A stretch of 64,000 nt of DNA from Mycobacterium sp. DL440 (GCF_011745145.1 NZ_CP050191.1:1848884-1912883); one strand, 5' to 3'. Positions 1 through 9,152 are shown, counted from the stretch's first letter. Program-made: numbers and translations. The notes: generated from the letters alone by a model not told the origin.

Positions 1-179
1 TGGGTGTCTTCATCTCGGTGACGACGGTTCCTGCGGCCGGTTTCGCGGTGGTCGCCGCGACGGTCGGCGAATGGGACATCGCGGCCCGGTCGGTGCTGCA
101 GTTGGGCGTGAACCTGATGGGCATCACGATGGCGGGTGTCGTGATGCTCGCGCTCTACCGCAGATTCGCGACCCGCTGA
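1..179 (+). CDS. DUF389 family membrane protein, C-terminal end only
   Basis: Only the last 58 codons are present; the gene enters from the left edge in the frame that begins at base 3 and stops at TGA 177-179. The translated end is hydrophobic, with a GVFISVTTVPAAG stretch and a later QLGVNLMGITMAG stretch. This pattern is typical of the last membrane segments of DUF389 proteins (predicted integral membrane proteins of unknown role). It converges on the next gene with a 13 bp gap. The family call rests on this short tail, so function is open. Confidence 0.6.
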   Translation, partial: GVFISVTTVPAAGFAVVAATVGEWDIAARSVLQLGVNLMGITMAGVVMLALYRRFATR

Positions 180-192
180 CGCGAGGGCGCCG

Positions 193-912
193 TCATAGGT
201 GACTGATGCCCGTGGCGAGGAAGTACAGGCCGACGGCACCGGCGATCACGGCCACCACGAGGCGATGGTGGATGCCCATCCACTCGTAGATCCGCTCGAC
301 GCCGGACCTGGTGGCGGCCGGCGCGACCCAGAAACTGATGATCGGAATGATCGCCGCGAGGAAACCGACCAGATTGAACACGACCATCGCGGCCATCTGC
401 TCGGTCACCACGGCGCCCGATGTCAGGGCGGCGGCCATCGCGGCCAGGTAGTACGGGGTGGGGAAACCGTTGATCAGGCCCAGCAGTCCGGCTGCCCACG
501 GCGCCTCGCCGCGCAACGCGGCCTGCATGCCGGCCGGCAGTTTCGACAGGCCCGGAACCGAGTCGTCCGTGGCTGCGGCCGGCGCCGCCCGTCGCGCGCG
601 CACCCGCGTGACCAGGCGTTCGAGGACACCCGTGACGGACAGTACGGCGATCGCCAGCGCCACGACACCGATGCCGATCTCCAGGCTCGGAGGCATGGTG
701 CGCCCGCCGTCGCCGCTGACGTTCTTGAACACGAACACCACCGCGGCGCCCACCGCGACATTGGCGGTGAAGGCGAACAGGAAGAAGGGGAGCAGCAACC
801 GTACCGGCCGTGACCGCGACAGCATGAAGGCAACGACCCCGATTCTGAGCGGATCGACCGCCGCCACAACGGCCATCACCAGCACGGTGCTCCACATCGC
901 CGGCGGCCACAT
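193..912 (-). CDS. GAP family membrane protein (LysE-like fold)
   Basis: The 239-residue protein has about six hydrophobic segments: residues near 5-30 and 38-62, a pair around 80-95, and three after residue 145. A polar loop rich in Arg/Ala lies near 100-135. The PTPYYLAAMAAAL and FNLVGFLAAIIPI stretches and overall layout match the mycobacterial GAP family. Its best known member is the peptidoglycolipid addressing protein implicated in cell-envelope glycolipid export. The substrate here is unknown. The gene is divergent from the ATP-grasp cassette, with about 120 bp between starts. The ATG at 912 is the only good start near the first membrane segment. Confidence 0.75.
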   Translation of the reverse strand: MWPPAMWSTVLVMAVVAAVDPLRIGVVAFMLSRSRPVRLLLPFFLFAFTANVAVGAAVVFVFKNVSGDGGRTMPPSLEIGIGVVALAIAVLSVTGVLERLVTRVRARRAAPAAATDDSVPGLSKLPAGMQAALRGEAPWAAGLLGLINGFPTPYYLAAMAAALTSGAVVTEQMAAMVVFNLVGFLAAIIPIISFWVAPAATRSGVERIYEWMGIHHRLVVAVIAGAVGLYFLATGISHL

Positions 913-1033
913 CCCTTCGCCTCGGTTACCTCAACGCTGAATTCAACCAGCGCCGGGCGAATCCGGCCGAATCCGCTGATCTGGGTGCGCCAGCAAGCCC
1001 GGATCATCGTCGGGTGCGTACCGTTCTTCACTG

Positions 1034-3745
1034 ATGGTTCTACGTGCGAACGGCTCACCGGAGTCCGCTCAGGCCACCGGTGTTGCCCTGGACACCGGTG
1101 GGCGTGGCGACGTCGACGGTATGGACGTCGACGGTGTGCTGGCCGCCTACCGCCGGTCCCGGGCCCAGCGTGCGTTGTTCGAAGTTCGGGACGACGGTTT
1201 CGGCGCCGGCTACGACGAGTTGGTCGACGCCTTGGGCAATGTTCGGCCGGCCTGGCGCGAGCTGGCCGCGGGCGTCGGCGAGCGTGGCCGTGACGGCCTG
1301 GACCGGCTGCGTGCCGTGGTGCGCGGCCTCGTCGACAACGACGGCATCACCTACATCCAGATGGATCGCCACGGGGACGTGGTCACCGACGATGACGGCA
1401 CCGCGGTGCCGGGCCCCTGGCATCTTGACGCCCTGCCGCTGGTGCTCTCCGCTACGGACTGGGACTGCCTGGAATCAGGTCTGGTGCAGCGGTCCCGGCT
1501 GCTCGATGCGGTGCTGACCGATCTGTACGGCGCCCGCCGCTCGATCACCAGCGGGGTGCTGCCGGCCCGATTGTTGTTCGCCCACCCCGGCTACCTGCGG
1601 GCCGCGCGCGGCATCGTGGTGCCCGGACGTCATCAGCTGTTTCTCCATGGCTGCGACGTCAGCCGCGGCGACGACGGCGCGTTCACGGTGAATGCGGACT
1701 GGACACAGGCACCCTCGGGTGCCGGCTACGCCTTGGCCGATCGCCGGGTCATCGTGCACGCGGCCCCCGACCTGTATGAGCGGGTCGGCCCGCGCCCCTC
1801 CTCGCCGTGGGCTCAGGCCTTGCGACTGGCGCTGCTCGACGCGGCTCCCGAGGCCGCCGAAGAGCCGATGGTCGTGGTGCTCAGCCCCGGGATCCATTCC
1901 GAGACTGCCTTCGACCAGGCCTACCTGGCCGGGGTGCTCGGCTTCCCTTTGGTGGAGAGTGCGGATCTGGTGGTCCGGGACGGCACGTTGTGGATGCGGT
2001 CGCTGGGCACTCTCAAACGCGTCGACGTGGTGTTGCGCCGGATCGACGCCGACTATGTGGATCCGCTGGATCTGCGCCCCGATTCCCGGCTCGGCGTGGC
2101 CGGTCTGGTCGAGGCGTTGCGTCGCGGTTCGGTGACGGTGGTCAACACCTTGGGCAGCGGAATTCTGGAAAGCCCCGGTCTGGCACGGTTTCTGCCGCAG
2201 CTGGCCGAGCTGTTGCTCGACGAGAAACCCCAACTGCCGACCGCGCCGATGTACTGGGGCGGGATCGACATCGAGCGCTCCCATCTGCTCACCAAGCTGT
2301 CGTCGTTGTTGATCCGGCCGGTGAGCGGAGGCGCCACGATCGTGGGGCCGACACTGGCGACCACCGACCGCGAGGACCTGGCCGCGCGCATCGAAGCCGA
2401 TCCCGCGCAGTGGGTGGGGCAGGAACTGCCCCAGTTCTCCACCGCACCAACCAATTACCGGTCCACGGGAATGTCGGCGGGCAACGTCGGTATGCGGCTG
2501 TTCACCGTGGCCCAGCGCGGCGGGTACGCGCCGATGATCGGTGGACTGGGCTACGTCGTCGCTCCCGGAAATTCTGCCTATCGAATGAACACCCTTGCCG
2601 CCAAGGATGTTTGGGTTAACAGTCCGCAACGCGTCACGGCCGAGCGCATCCCGACGGTCTCGGTCGAGCTGGTCTCCGCGGGCGCGGTACCCAGCCCGAC
2701 CCGGGCGGTCAGCTCGCCGCGGGTGCTGGCCGACCTGTTCTGGATGGGCCGGTACGCCGAACGTGCCGAGGGCATGGCGCGGCTGCTCACCGTCACCCGG
2801 GAGCGCTACCACGAATACCGCTACCGCCGGGAACTCGAAGAGAGTCAGTGTGTTCCGGTGCTGCTGGCAGCGATCGGCGCGATCACCGGCACCGACACCG
2901 GAGACGCCGCCGATGCCCACGAGATGATCGCGATCGCCCCGACCACGTTGTGGTCGGCCACCGCTGACCGGCATCGGCCGGGATCGCTTGCCCAATCGGT
3001 GGAACGGCTCGGGCTGGCCGCCCGGGCGGTCCGTGACCAGATGTCCAACGACACCTGGATGGTGCTGGCCGGTGTCGAACGTGCGGTGATCCGACCATCG
3101 GCTGTCCCACCCCAGTCGCCCAATGTCGCAGAGGCCTACCTCGCCACCGCGCACAGCCAGACCCTGGCCGGAATGTTGGCGTTGTCCGGGGTGTCCGCGG
3201 AATCGATGGTGCAGGACGTCGGCTGGACCGTGATGGATCTCGGCAAGCGCATCGAGCGCGGGATGGCGCTGACCGCGCTGCTGCGAGCCACCTTGACGAC
3301 GGTGCGCAGTGCGTCGGCCGAACGCGCGGTGGCCGAGTCGACCCTGGTGGTCTGTGAATCTTCGGTGATCTACCGGCGGCGCAACCCGGGGCAGATCAGC
3401 GTCGCCGCGATCGCCGAACTGCTGTTGTTCGACGCCGAGAACCCCAGATCGCTGATCTACCAGTTGGAGCGCATCCGTTCGGACCTCAAGCCCCTGCCCG
3501 GAGCATCGGGCTCGTCGCGCCCGGAACGCCTGATCGACGAACTGGCCACCCGGTTGCGTCGTCTCGACCCGGCAGATCTCGAGGAGGTCGCCGCAGACGG
3601 GGCCCGAGCCGAACTCGCCGGCCTACTCGACGGTGTGCATGCCGGCCTGCGCGATCTCTCGGGTGTCATCACCGCGGCGCACCTGTCACTGCCCGGCGGG
3701 ATGCAACCGCTGTGGGGGCCCGACGAGCGGCGGGTAATGCCATGA
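1034..3745 (+). CDS. Circularly permuted ATP-grasp / alpha-E domain fusion protein
   Basis: The 903-residue protein (874 if the second ATG at 1121 is used) is the counterpart of M. tuberculosis Rv2567. The N-terminal half, to roughly residue 530, is a circularly permuted ATP-grasp domain; visible elements include ITYIQ, the HPGYLRAARG region and YWGGIDIERSHLLTKLSS. The C-terminal half (about 560-895) is the helical alpha-E domain, beginning VLADLFWMGRYAERAEG. ATP-grasp/alpha-E proteins are predicted to form amide or peptide bonds in uncharacterised peptide-modification systems. The stop overlaps the transglutaminase start by 4 bp (ATGA), so the two are probably translated together. The first 29 residues look non-conserved, which favours the 1121 start. 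Confidence 0.85.
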   Translation: MVLRANGSPESAQATGVALDTGGRGDVDGMDVDGVLAAYRRSRAQRALFEVRDDGFGAGYDELVDALGNVRPAWRELAAGVGERGRDGLDRLRAVVRGLVDNDGITYIQMDRHGDVVTDDDGTAVPGPWHLDALPLVLSATDWDCLESGLVQRSRLLDAVLTDLYGARRSITSGVLPARLLFAHPGYLRAARGIVVPGRHQLFLHGCDVSRGDDGAFTVNADWTQAPSGAGYALADRRVIVHAAPDLYERVGPRPSSPWAQALRLALLDAAPEAAEEPMVVVLSPGIHSETAFDQAYLAGVLGFPLVESADLVVRDGTLWMRSLGTLKRVDVVLRRIDADYVDPLDLRPDSRLGVAGLVEALRRGSVTVVNTLGSGILESPGLARFLPQLAELLLDEKPQLPTAPMYWGGIDIERSHLLTKLSSLLIRPVSGGATIVGPTLATTDREDLAARIEADPAQWVGQELPQFSTAPTNYRSTGMSAGNVGMRLFTVAQRGGYAPMIGGLGYVVAPGNSAYRMNTLAAKDVWVNSPQRVTAERIPTVSVELVSAGAVPSPTRAVSSPRVLADLFWMGRYAERAEGMARLLTVTRERYHEYRYRRELEESQCVPVLLAAIGAITGTDTGDAADAHEMIAIAPTTLWSATADRHRPGSLAQSVERLGLAARAVRDQMSNDTWMVLAGVERAVIRPSAVPPQSPNVAEAYLATAHSQTLAGMLALSGVSAESMVQDVGWTVMDLGKRIERGMALTALLRATLTTVRSASAERAVAESTLVVCESSVIYRRRNPGQISVAAIAELLLFDAENPRSLIYQLERIRSDLKPLPGASGSSRPERLIDELATRLRRLDPADLEEVAADGARAELAGLLDGVHAGLRDLSGVITAAHLSLPGGMQPLWGPDERRVMP

Positions 3746-4671
3746 CCGGGCCCAGCGAGTCGGCGGGAACCCGCTGTTACGAGATCACCCACCGCACCGT
3801 CTATCGCTATTCCGACGATGTCACCAGCTCTTACGGGCGCGGTTTTCTCACGCCGCGTGACCTGCCGTGGCAGCGGTGCCTGTCCCACCGCCTGGTGATC
3901 GACCCGGAGGCGGCCGACAGTTCCACCAGCCGTGACGCTTACGGCAACATCAGTTCGTATTTTCATGTCACCGACCGCCACCGCACCCTGAGCGTCACCG
4001 GCCAATCCGTGGTAGAGGTGGATCCCTTTGCGCCTGAACATTATTCGGGCGCATCAGCCAAGGCCCCCTGGGAGTTGGCCCGCCCGATCGGCGGCGATGG
4101 TGCGCTGGCCGCGGAGTTCACCCTCGACCTCTCACCGCCGGAGATCACTGGCGCGGTGCGCGAGTACGCCGCACCCAGTTTCGTGCCCGGACGGCCGCTG
4201 ATCGAGGTGCTTCGTGAACTGACATCGAGGATCTACTCCGACTTCACCTACCGGTCGGGTTCGACGACCGTGTCCACCCAGGTGGCCGAGGTGCTGGCCG
4301 CGCGCGAGGGAGTCTGTCAGGATTTCGCCCGGCTGGCCATCGCCTGCCTGCGGGCCAACGGTCTGGCGGCAAGCTATGTCTCGGGTTACCTGGCCACCGA
4401 TCCGCCGCCCGGTAAGGAACGCATGATCGGGGTGGACGCCACGCACGCCTGGGCATCCGTCTGGACGCCGCAGAACCTCTGGATGGGAATGGATCCCACC
4501 AACGATCAGATGGTCGACGAGCGTTACATCGTGGCCGGATTCGGCCGCGATTACGCCGACATCCCCCCGCTCCGCGGCATCATCTACACGGATTCTCTCA
4601 GCAGCGTGATCGAGGTGTCCGTCGACGTGGCGCCGTGCCCGCCGGACCGAGGACGGTTGCTGCATGCGTGA
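3742..4671 (+). CDS. Transglutaminase-like cysteine peptidase family protein
   Basis: The 309-residue product has an N-terminal bacterial transglutaminase-associated beta domain (YEITHRTVYRYSDDV, about 1-90) and a transglutaminase-like core. The catalytic triad is visible: Cys192 in GVCQDFA, His235 in DATHAWASVW and Asp251 in MGMDPTNDQ. The start ATG overlaps the upstream stop, so the longer in-frame extension is not needed. It corresponds to Rv2569c and travels with the ATP-grasp/alpha-E gene in many bacteria. The pairing of a predicted ligase and a predicted peptidase or acyltransferase suggests synthesis and processing of a peptide or amide. No signal peptide is seen, so it is probably cytoplasmic. 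Confidence 0.85.
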   Translation: MTGPSESAGTRCYEITHRTVYRYSDDVTSSYGRGFLTPRDLPWQRCLSHRLVIDPEAADSSTSRDAYGNISSYFHVTDRHRTLSVTGQSVVEVDPFAPEHYSGASAKAPWELARPIGGDGALAAEFTLDLSPPEITGAVREYAAPSFVPGRPLIEVLRELTSRIYSDFTYRSGSTTVSTQVAEVLAAREGVCQDFARLAIACLRANGLAASYVSGYLATDPPPGKERMIGVDATHAWASVWTPQNLWMGMDPTNDQMVDERYIVAGFGRDYADIPPLRGIIYTDSLSSVIEVSVDVAPCPPDRGRLLHA

Positions 4672-5689
4672 TTTCAACTGTCCCAACTGTGGACAACGTC
4701 TGGCATTCGAGAACAGCCTGTGCCTGTCGTGCCGCAGCGCGCTCGGGTTCTCGCTCGGTGACATGGCGCTGCTGGTGATCACCGATTCCGACCAGAGCGG
4801 CCACGCCGGCGCCGTCGATGAGAATCAGTACCGACTGTGCGCGAATCTGCATCTGGCCGAATGTAATTGGCTGGTACGCATCGGTGATGATCCGTTGTGC
4901 GCGTCGTGCACGCTCACCAGGACCCGTCCCGCCGATACCGATACCGCGGCGTTGGCATCGTTCGCCGACGCCGAGCAGGCCAAGCGCCGGCTGATCGCCG
5001 AACTGCACGAGCTGAAGCTGCCGATCGTCGGCCGCGACGAGGACCCTCGGTTCGGGCTGGCTTTCGACCTGCTCTCCAGCGGGTTCGAGCAGGTGTTCAC
5101 CGGCCATCACAACGGTGTCATCACCCTGGACCTGGCCGAGGGTGACGATGTACACCGCGAGCAGCTACGGATCGCGATGGACGAGCCGTACCGCACGCTG
5201 CTGGGCCACTTCCGCCACGAGATCGGTCACCACTACTTCTATCGGCTGATTGCGCCGTCGGCGGACTACCGCGCCCGGTTCACCCAACTGTTCGGGGACG
5301 CCGACGCCGATTATCAGGCCGCGTTGGACCGCCACTACGCACAGGGTCCCCCGTCCGGGTGGGAGGACGACTTCGTCTCGTCCTACGCGACCATGCACGC
5401 CGCCGAGGACTGGGCCGAGACCTTCGCGCACTATCTGCACATCCGCGACACCCTGGACACCGCCGCGGCTTTCGGGTTCGCCCCCGCCGGAGCGGCGTTC
5501 GGACGACGCTTTCTGGGGCCCGCCGGGTTCGACACGATCATCGAGATGTGGCTGCCGCTCGCGTGGTCGCTGAACATGGTGAACCGGTCGATGGGACACG
5601 ACGACCTGTACCCGTTCGTGTTGGCGCCCGCGGTGTTGGAGAAGATGCGGTTCGTGCACGCAGTCGTCGACGAGGTCACTGCGGGCTGA
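4664..5689 (+). CDS. Putative zinc-binding metallopeptidase with N-terminal zinc ribbon
   Basis: The 341-residue protein starts within the upstream gene (8 bp overlap). The N-terminus is a Cys-rich ribbon (NCPNCGQRL and LCLSCRSALGF, about residues 4-28). A second Cys pair follows near residue 83 (LCASC). A gluzincin-type HExxH lies at His185-Glu186-Ile-Gly-His189, in the sequence RHEIGHHYFYRL, with a later EDWAETFAHYLHI helix that could supply a third ligand. It matches the Rv2568c family. With its two partners it forms a three-gene cassette, so it may trim a peptide made or modified by the ATP-grasp protein. The activity is inferred from motifs only. Confidence 0.8.
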   Translation: MRDFNCPNCGQRLAFENSLCLSCRSALGFSLGDMALLVITDSDQSGHAGAVDENQYRLCANLHLAECNWLVRIGDDPLCASCTLTRTRPADTDTAALASFADAEQAKRRLIAELHELKLPIVGRDEDPRFGLAFDLLSSGFEQVFTGHHNGVITLDLAEGDDVHREQLRIAMDEPYRTLLGHFRHEIGHHYFYRLIAPSADYRARFTQLFGDADADYQAALDRHYAQGPPSGWEDDFVSSYATMHAAEDWAETFAHYLHIRDTLDTAAAFGFAPAGAAFGRRFLGPAGFDTIIEMWLPLAWSLNMVNRSMGHDDLYPFVLAPAVLEKMRFVHAVVDEVTAG

Positions 5690-5745
5690 GTTAACAGCAC
5701 CATCACGATGGTATGTCGCAACCCCGCGATCGCCGCAGGCGTTTC

Positions 5746-5751
5746 TAGGAT
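5746..5751 (+). promoter_or_regulatory. Probable leaderless -10 element of the DUF3097 gene
   Basis: The hexamer TAGGAT fits the mycobacterial TANNNT -10 and sits exactly 6 bp before the GTG at 5758. Transcription would then begin at or very near the start codon. No Shine-Dalgarno sequence lies upstream of that GTG. Confidence 0.5.
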
Positions 5752-5757
5752 CGCGGC

Positions 5758-6591
5758 GTGACTGATCGCTACGGCTCCGACATCCTGTCCCGAAACCCGC
5801 ACACGCCCAAGCTGACTCGATCGACCGAACAGCCTGCGGAGAAGGGCCTGGTCGTCGAGGACGCCCAGAGTGGTTACGTGGGCGCGGTGGTGCGGATCGA
5901 GGGTGGCCGCGTCGAGCTCGAGGACCGCCGCGGCAAGGTGCGGACTTTCCCGATGGGCCCGGGCTTTTTGATCGACGGCAAGCCGGTGAGCCTCGTGGTG
6001 CCCAAGCGGGCCGCGGCACCGGCCCGCACGGCGTCAGGATCGGTCGCGGTACCCAGGGCCAAGGCGCGGGTTGCGCTGGCCAGCCGGATCTACGTCGAGG
6101 GCCGCCATGACGCCGAGCTCGTCGAGCAGGTCTGGGGCGCTGATCTGCGCATCGAAGGCGTCGTCGTCGAATATCTGGGCGGCGTCGATGACCTGGCCGA
6201 CATCGTCGCGGAGTTCGCACCCGGACCGGGCCGTCGGTTGGGCGTGCTGGTCGATCACCTGGTCACCGGGTCCAAGGAGGCGCGCATCGCCGAGGCGGTG
6301 CGGCGCGGCCCCGGCGGTGAGCACACGCTGGTGGTCGGACACCCGTTCGTCGACATCTGGCAGTCGGTCAAACCGGCCCGGCTCGGGATGAAGGCGTGGC
6401 CGACCATCCCGCGCAGTGTGGAGTGGAAGCACGGTATCTGCGACGCGCTGGGCTGGCCGCACCAGGACCAGGCCGACATCGCCCGGGCCTGGCAGCGGAT
6501 CCGCGGCCAGGTACGCGACTGGAACGACCTGGAGCCCGCGCTGATCGGCCGGGTCGAGGAACTCATCGATTTCGTGACCGCACCGGCGTAG
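5758..6591 (+). CDS. DUF3097 domain protein with Toprim-like region
   Basis: The 277-residue protein is conserved in actinobacteria and has no known function. The N-terminal third holds a small beta domain (YVGAVVRIEGGRVELEDRRGK, about 39-58). After a linker near residues 85-100, the sequence VEGRHDAELVEQVWG (about 111-125), a later GVLVDHL and HTLVVGHPFVDIWQ resemble a Toprim fold. That fold is used by primases, topoisomerases and OLD nucleases. It starts at a leaderless-type GTG and lies just upstream of rarA, so a nucleic-acid role is possible. That role is inference. Confidence 0.8.
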   Translation: MTDRYGSDILSRNPHTPKLTRSTEQPAEKGLVVEDAQSGYVGAVVRIEGGRVELEDRRGKVRTFPMGPGFLIDGKPVSLVVPKRAAAPARTASGSVAVPRAKARVALASRIYVEGRHDAELVEQVWGADLRIEGVVVEYLGGVDDLADIVAEFAPGPGRRLGVLVDHLVTGSKEARIAEAVRRGPGGEHTLVVGHPFVDIWQSVKPARLGMKAWPTIPRSVEWKHGICDALGWPHQDQADIARAWQRIRGQVRDWNDLEPALIGRVEELIDFVTAPA

Positions 6592-6621
6592 ACAGTCATG
6601 TCAGCGTGGTAAGCAGAAGAC

Positions 6622-7971
6622 GTGTCCGACAGCTTGTTCGACGTGCCCGGTGAGCCCGCACCCGCGGGTCCCGGTGCGCCGGCCCCCGCTTCGGCGCCGC
6701 TGGCGGTGCGGATGCGCCCCGCCGGCCTCGACGAGGTCGTCGGCCAGACCCATCTTCTGCAGGCCGGTTCGCCCTTGCGCCGCCTGGTGGAGGGATCCGG
6801 CGCGGCGTCGGTGATCCTCTACGGCCCACCCGGCACCGGCAAGACCACCCTAGCTTCGCTCATCTCGCAGGCCACCGGCCGCCGGTTCGAGGCGCTCTCG
6901 GCGCTGAGCGCCGGCGTCAAGGAGGTCCGCGCGGTGTTGGAAAAGGCGCGCATTGCGCTCGTTCATCACGGCGAACAGACCGTGCTGTTCATCGACGAGG
7001 TGCACCGTTTCTCCAAGACCCAGCAGGATGCGCTGCTGGCGGCGGTGGAGAACCGGGTCGTGCTGTTGGTGGCGGCCACCACGGAGAACCCGTCGTTCTC
7101 GGTGGTCGCGCCGTTGCTGTCGCGCTCGTTGATCCTGCAGCTCCAGCCGCTGACCGCGCCGGACGTCGAGACCGTGCTGCGCCGCGCGATCACCGACCCG
7201 CGGGGTCTGGGTGGTGCGGTCGAGGTCACCGACGAGGCCGTCGAGCTCATGGTGCAGCTCTCCGCCGGCGATGCGCGGCGGGCACTCACCGCGTTGGAGG
7301 TGGCCGGTGAAACAGCCGGAGCGCCCGGTGGCGTTGTTTCCGTCGAGACCATCGAGCAGTCGTTGGACAAGGCCGCGGTGCGGTACGACCGTGACGGTGA
7401 TCAGCACTACGACGTCGTCAGCGCCTTCATCAAATCGGTGCGCGGATCCGACGTCGATGCGGCGTTGCACTACCTGGCCCGGATGCTGGTGGCGGGGGAG
7501 GACCCACGCTTCGTGGCGCGCCGGCTGATGATCCTGGCCAGCGAGGACATCGGGATGGCCGATCCCACCGCGCTGCAGACCGCGGTCGCCGCCGCCCAGA
7601 CCGTGCAGCTGATCGGCATGCCCGAGGCGCAGCTGACCTTGGCGCACGCGACCGTGCACCTGGCCACCGCGCCAAAGTCCAATGCGGTCACCACGGCGCT
7701 CGGTGCGGCGATGAACGACATCCGGGCCGGCAAGGCCGGATTGGTGCCTCCGCATCTGCGGGACGGTCATTATTCGGGGGCACAGAAACTCGGCAACGCC
7801 GTGGGCTACAAATACGCCCATGACCATCCTGATGGTGTTGTGCCGCAACAGTATCCACCAGATGAACTGGTGGGGACGGACTACTACCAGCCGACCGGAC
7901 GCGGATTCGAACGCGAACTCGTGACCCGGGTCGACAAGCTGCGCGCCATCATTCGCCGCGCGCGGCGCTGA
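6622..7971 (+). CDS. rarA: Replication-associated recombination ATPase RarA (MgsA)
   Basis: The 449-residue AAA+ protein is the Rv2559c counterpart and has the normal family length. Walker A is GPPGTGKTT (about residues 74-82), Walker B is [10 protein letters not shown] and the sensor-1 region is AATTENPSF. The C-terminal tetramerisation/MgsA part contains EDIGMADP and [10 protein letters not shown]. RarA acts at stalled replication forks and interacts with SSB and clamp-loader systems in other bacteria. The GTG start has no clear ribosome site. A hexamer TAAGCA lies 6 bp upstream and only partly fits a leaderless -10. A strong hairpin follows the stop. Confidence 0.93.
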   Translation: MSDSLFDVPGEPAPAGPGAPAPASAPLAVRMRPAGLDEVVGQTHLLQAGSPLRRLVEGSGAASVILYGPPGTGKTTLASLISQATGRRFEALSALSAGVKEVRAVLEKARIALVHHGEQTVLFIDEVHRFSKTQQDALLAAVENRVVLLVAATTENPSFSVVAPLLSRSLILQLQPLTAPDVETVLRRAITDPRGLGGAVEVTDEAVELMVQLSAGDARRALTALEVAGETAGAPGGVVSVETIEQSLDKAAVRYDRDGDQHYDVVSAFIKSVRGSDVDAALHYLARMLVAGEDPRFVARRLMILASEDIGMADPTALQTAVAAAQTVQLIGMPEAQLTLAHATVHLATAPKSNAVTTALGAAMNDIRAGKAGLVPPHLRDGHYSGAQKLGNAVGYKYAHDHPDGVVPQQYPPDELVGTDYYQPTGRGFERELVTRVDKLRAIIRRARR

Positions 7972-7979
7972 GCAACGAA

Positions 7980-8019
7980 AACCACGGTCCCAGTTGAATG
8001 TTCAACCGGGACCGTGGTT
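7980..8019. terminator. Bidirectional hairpin terminator between rarA and the stress membrane gene
   Basis: A 40 bp near-perfect inverted repeat has 19 bp arms with a single mismatch and a 2-base TG centre. It is placed between two convergent genes. There is no long T-tract, as is usual for mycobacterial terminators. Confidence 0.85.
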
Positions 8020-8031
8020 CGGGTCAGATGG

Positions 8032-8340
8032 TCAGCGAAGCAGGCCGGACCGTCGCGTTCCCAGGATGCCGGTCTTCCGGCGTCCCATGAGTGCCGAGAT
8101 CAGGGCCACACCGAGGGCGGCGACGATGACCTGCACGAGTAGTTCGAGCCAGTCGACGCCGTTGGTCGCGGTCGGGATGCCCATGGTGCGGGCCAGTGCG
8201 GTACCGATGAACGCGGAGACGATACCGACCAGGATCGTCACCAGAATGCCGATAGGTTGTCTGCCGGGGACGATCAAGCGGCCTATCACGCCGACGACAA
8301 TGCCGATCAAGATCGCGCTGATGATGCCGGTGACGGTCAT
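8032..8340 (-). CDS. GlsB/YeaQ/YmgE family small membrane stress protein
   Basis: The 102-residue protein has three hydrophobic segments (about 5-24, 28-48 and 66-86). Its Gly-rich pattern, including IGRLIVPGRQPIG and the VSAFIGTALA stretch, is that of transglycosylase-associated (YeaQ/YmgE) proteins. These are general-stress or envelope-stress proteins without a defined biochemical role. A strong ribosome site (GGAGGAG) lies just upstream of the ATG. The C-terminal tail RRKTGILGTRRSGLLR is basic and probably cytoplasmic. It is convergent with rarA. Confidence 0.85.
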   Translation of the reverse strand: MTVTGIISAILIGIVVGVIGRLIVPGRQPIGILVTILVGIVSAFIGTALARTMGIPTATNGVDWLELLVQVIVAALGVALISALMGRRKTGILGTRRSGLLR

Positions 8341-8428
8341 TTCTCCTCCAGGGCTCGTTGGGCACGACGAGAGATACCCAACCCCGCACCGGTGTAAACG
8401 GGATCGTCAATTCCGATCGGTGTGCGCC

Positions 8429-9049
8429 TCAGGCCATCTCGGGTACACGCAGGTGAGCGAGCACGAGTTCGAACTCGCCGACATCGATCTGATCGGCGCT
8501 CAGGTCGCGCAGTCGGGCCGTGCGCAACGCCCTGGCCTGATCGCGGTTGTGGTCCATCGCGTCGGCACTGTCGAACGTGGCCGAGGACACCGCCCGACCC
8601 GATCCGCGGTCGAGCATCAGGCTGGCGCTGCAGAAGCCCTCGAGGTCTTCCATCGCAGGCAAGACCGAGCTCCGGTAGAAGTCCACGGCCCGGTCGAACA
8701 GTTCGGGGCGGGTTCGCAGCCATGTCGCCCGCACACAGGCGCCGGGCCCGGAGTACTGCTCGCGGTGAACCACCGCGATCTCCCATTCGTCGACCGTGGC
8801 GGTGCCGGCGAATATCTCCACCACTCGATGGCGCATCGGCGCTATCGCGGCGGCGCTGGCATGCATGGCCTCTTCGGACCGCCACGCCGTCGTGAGGACA
8901 CACTCTCCTGATTCCCGGTCCACCATCAGAGATAGGCCGACGCAGCCGTCGATGTCGTCGAGGGCCGGCATGACCTCATCGCGGACATGGGCGATGCCGG
9001 CGTCGATGGCCTGGGTGCGCGCCGCGATCATGGTTGAACGTGCGAACAC
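8429..9049 (-). CDS. Tandem-duplicated ABM-like (ferredoxin-like fold) protein, Rv2557/Rv2558 type
   Basis: The 206-residue protein is made of two related halves. ARSTMIAARTQAIDAGIAHV...MPALDDIDGCVGLSLMVDR...AWRSEEAM (about 3-75) is repeated as VRATWLRTRPELFDRAVDFY...LPAMEDLEGFCSASLMLDR...TFDSADAM (about 105-180). Each half resembles a dimeric alpha-beta barrel (antibiotic biosynthesis monooxygenase-like) unit. The location beside yjbQ and alaS matches the paired genes Rv2557/Rv2558 of M. tuberculosis. The GTG at 9049 is preferred because an AGGAAGGGG ribosome site precedes it and the upstream in-frame extension looks non-coding. Enzymatic function is unknown. Confidence 0.75.
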   Translation of the reverse strand: MFARSTMIAARTQAIDAGIAHVRDEVMPALDDIDGCVGLSLMVDRESGECVLTTAWRSEEAMHASAAAIAPMRHRVVEIFAGTATVDEWEIAVVHREQYSGPGACVRATWLRTRPELFDRAVDFYRSSVLPAMEDLEGFCSASLMLDRGSGRAVSSATFDSADAMDHNRDQARALRTARLRDLSADQIDVGEFELVLAHLRVPEMA

Positions 9050-9152
9050 GATCCACCCCTTCCTGCCAGGGCGGCGCTCCGGTGGCGCCACCGGTTCCAC
9101 TCCCACCCTCCTCCGGTACGCCGCAGGTGGCAATGGGCCCGCGGGCGCCTCG

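Noticed and set aside
1475..3154. A minus-strand open frame of over 550 codons opposite the ATP-grasp gene
   Set aside because: Antisense shadow with no start signal and no family resemblance.
6592..6621. Damage-type promoter before rarA (TGTCAGCG near 6600)
   Set aside because: No TANNNT hexamer occurs at the required 8 bp spacing, so the match to the consensus fails.
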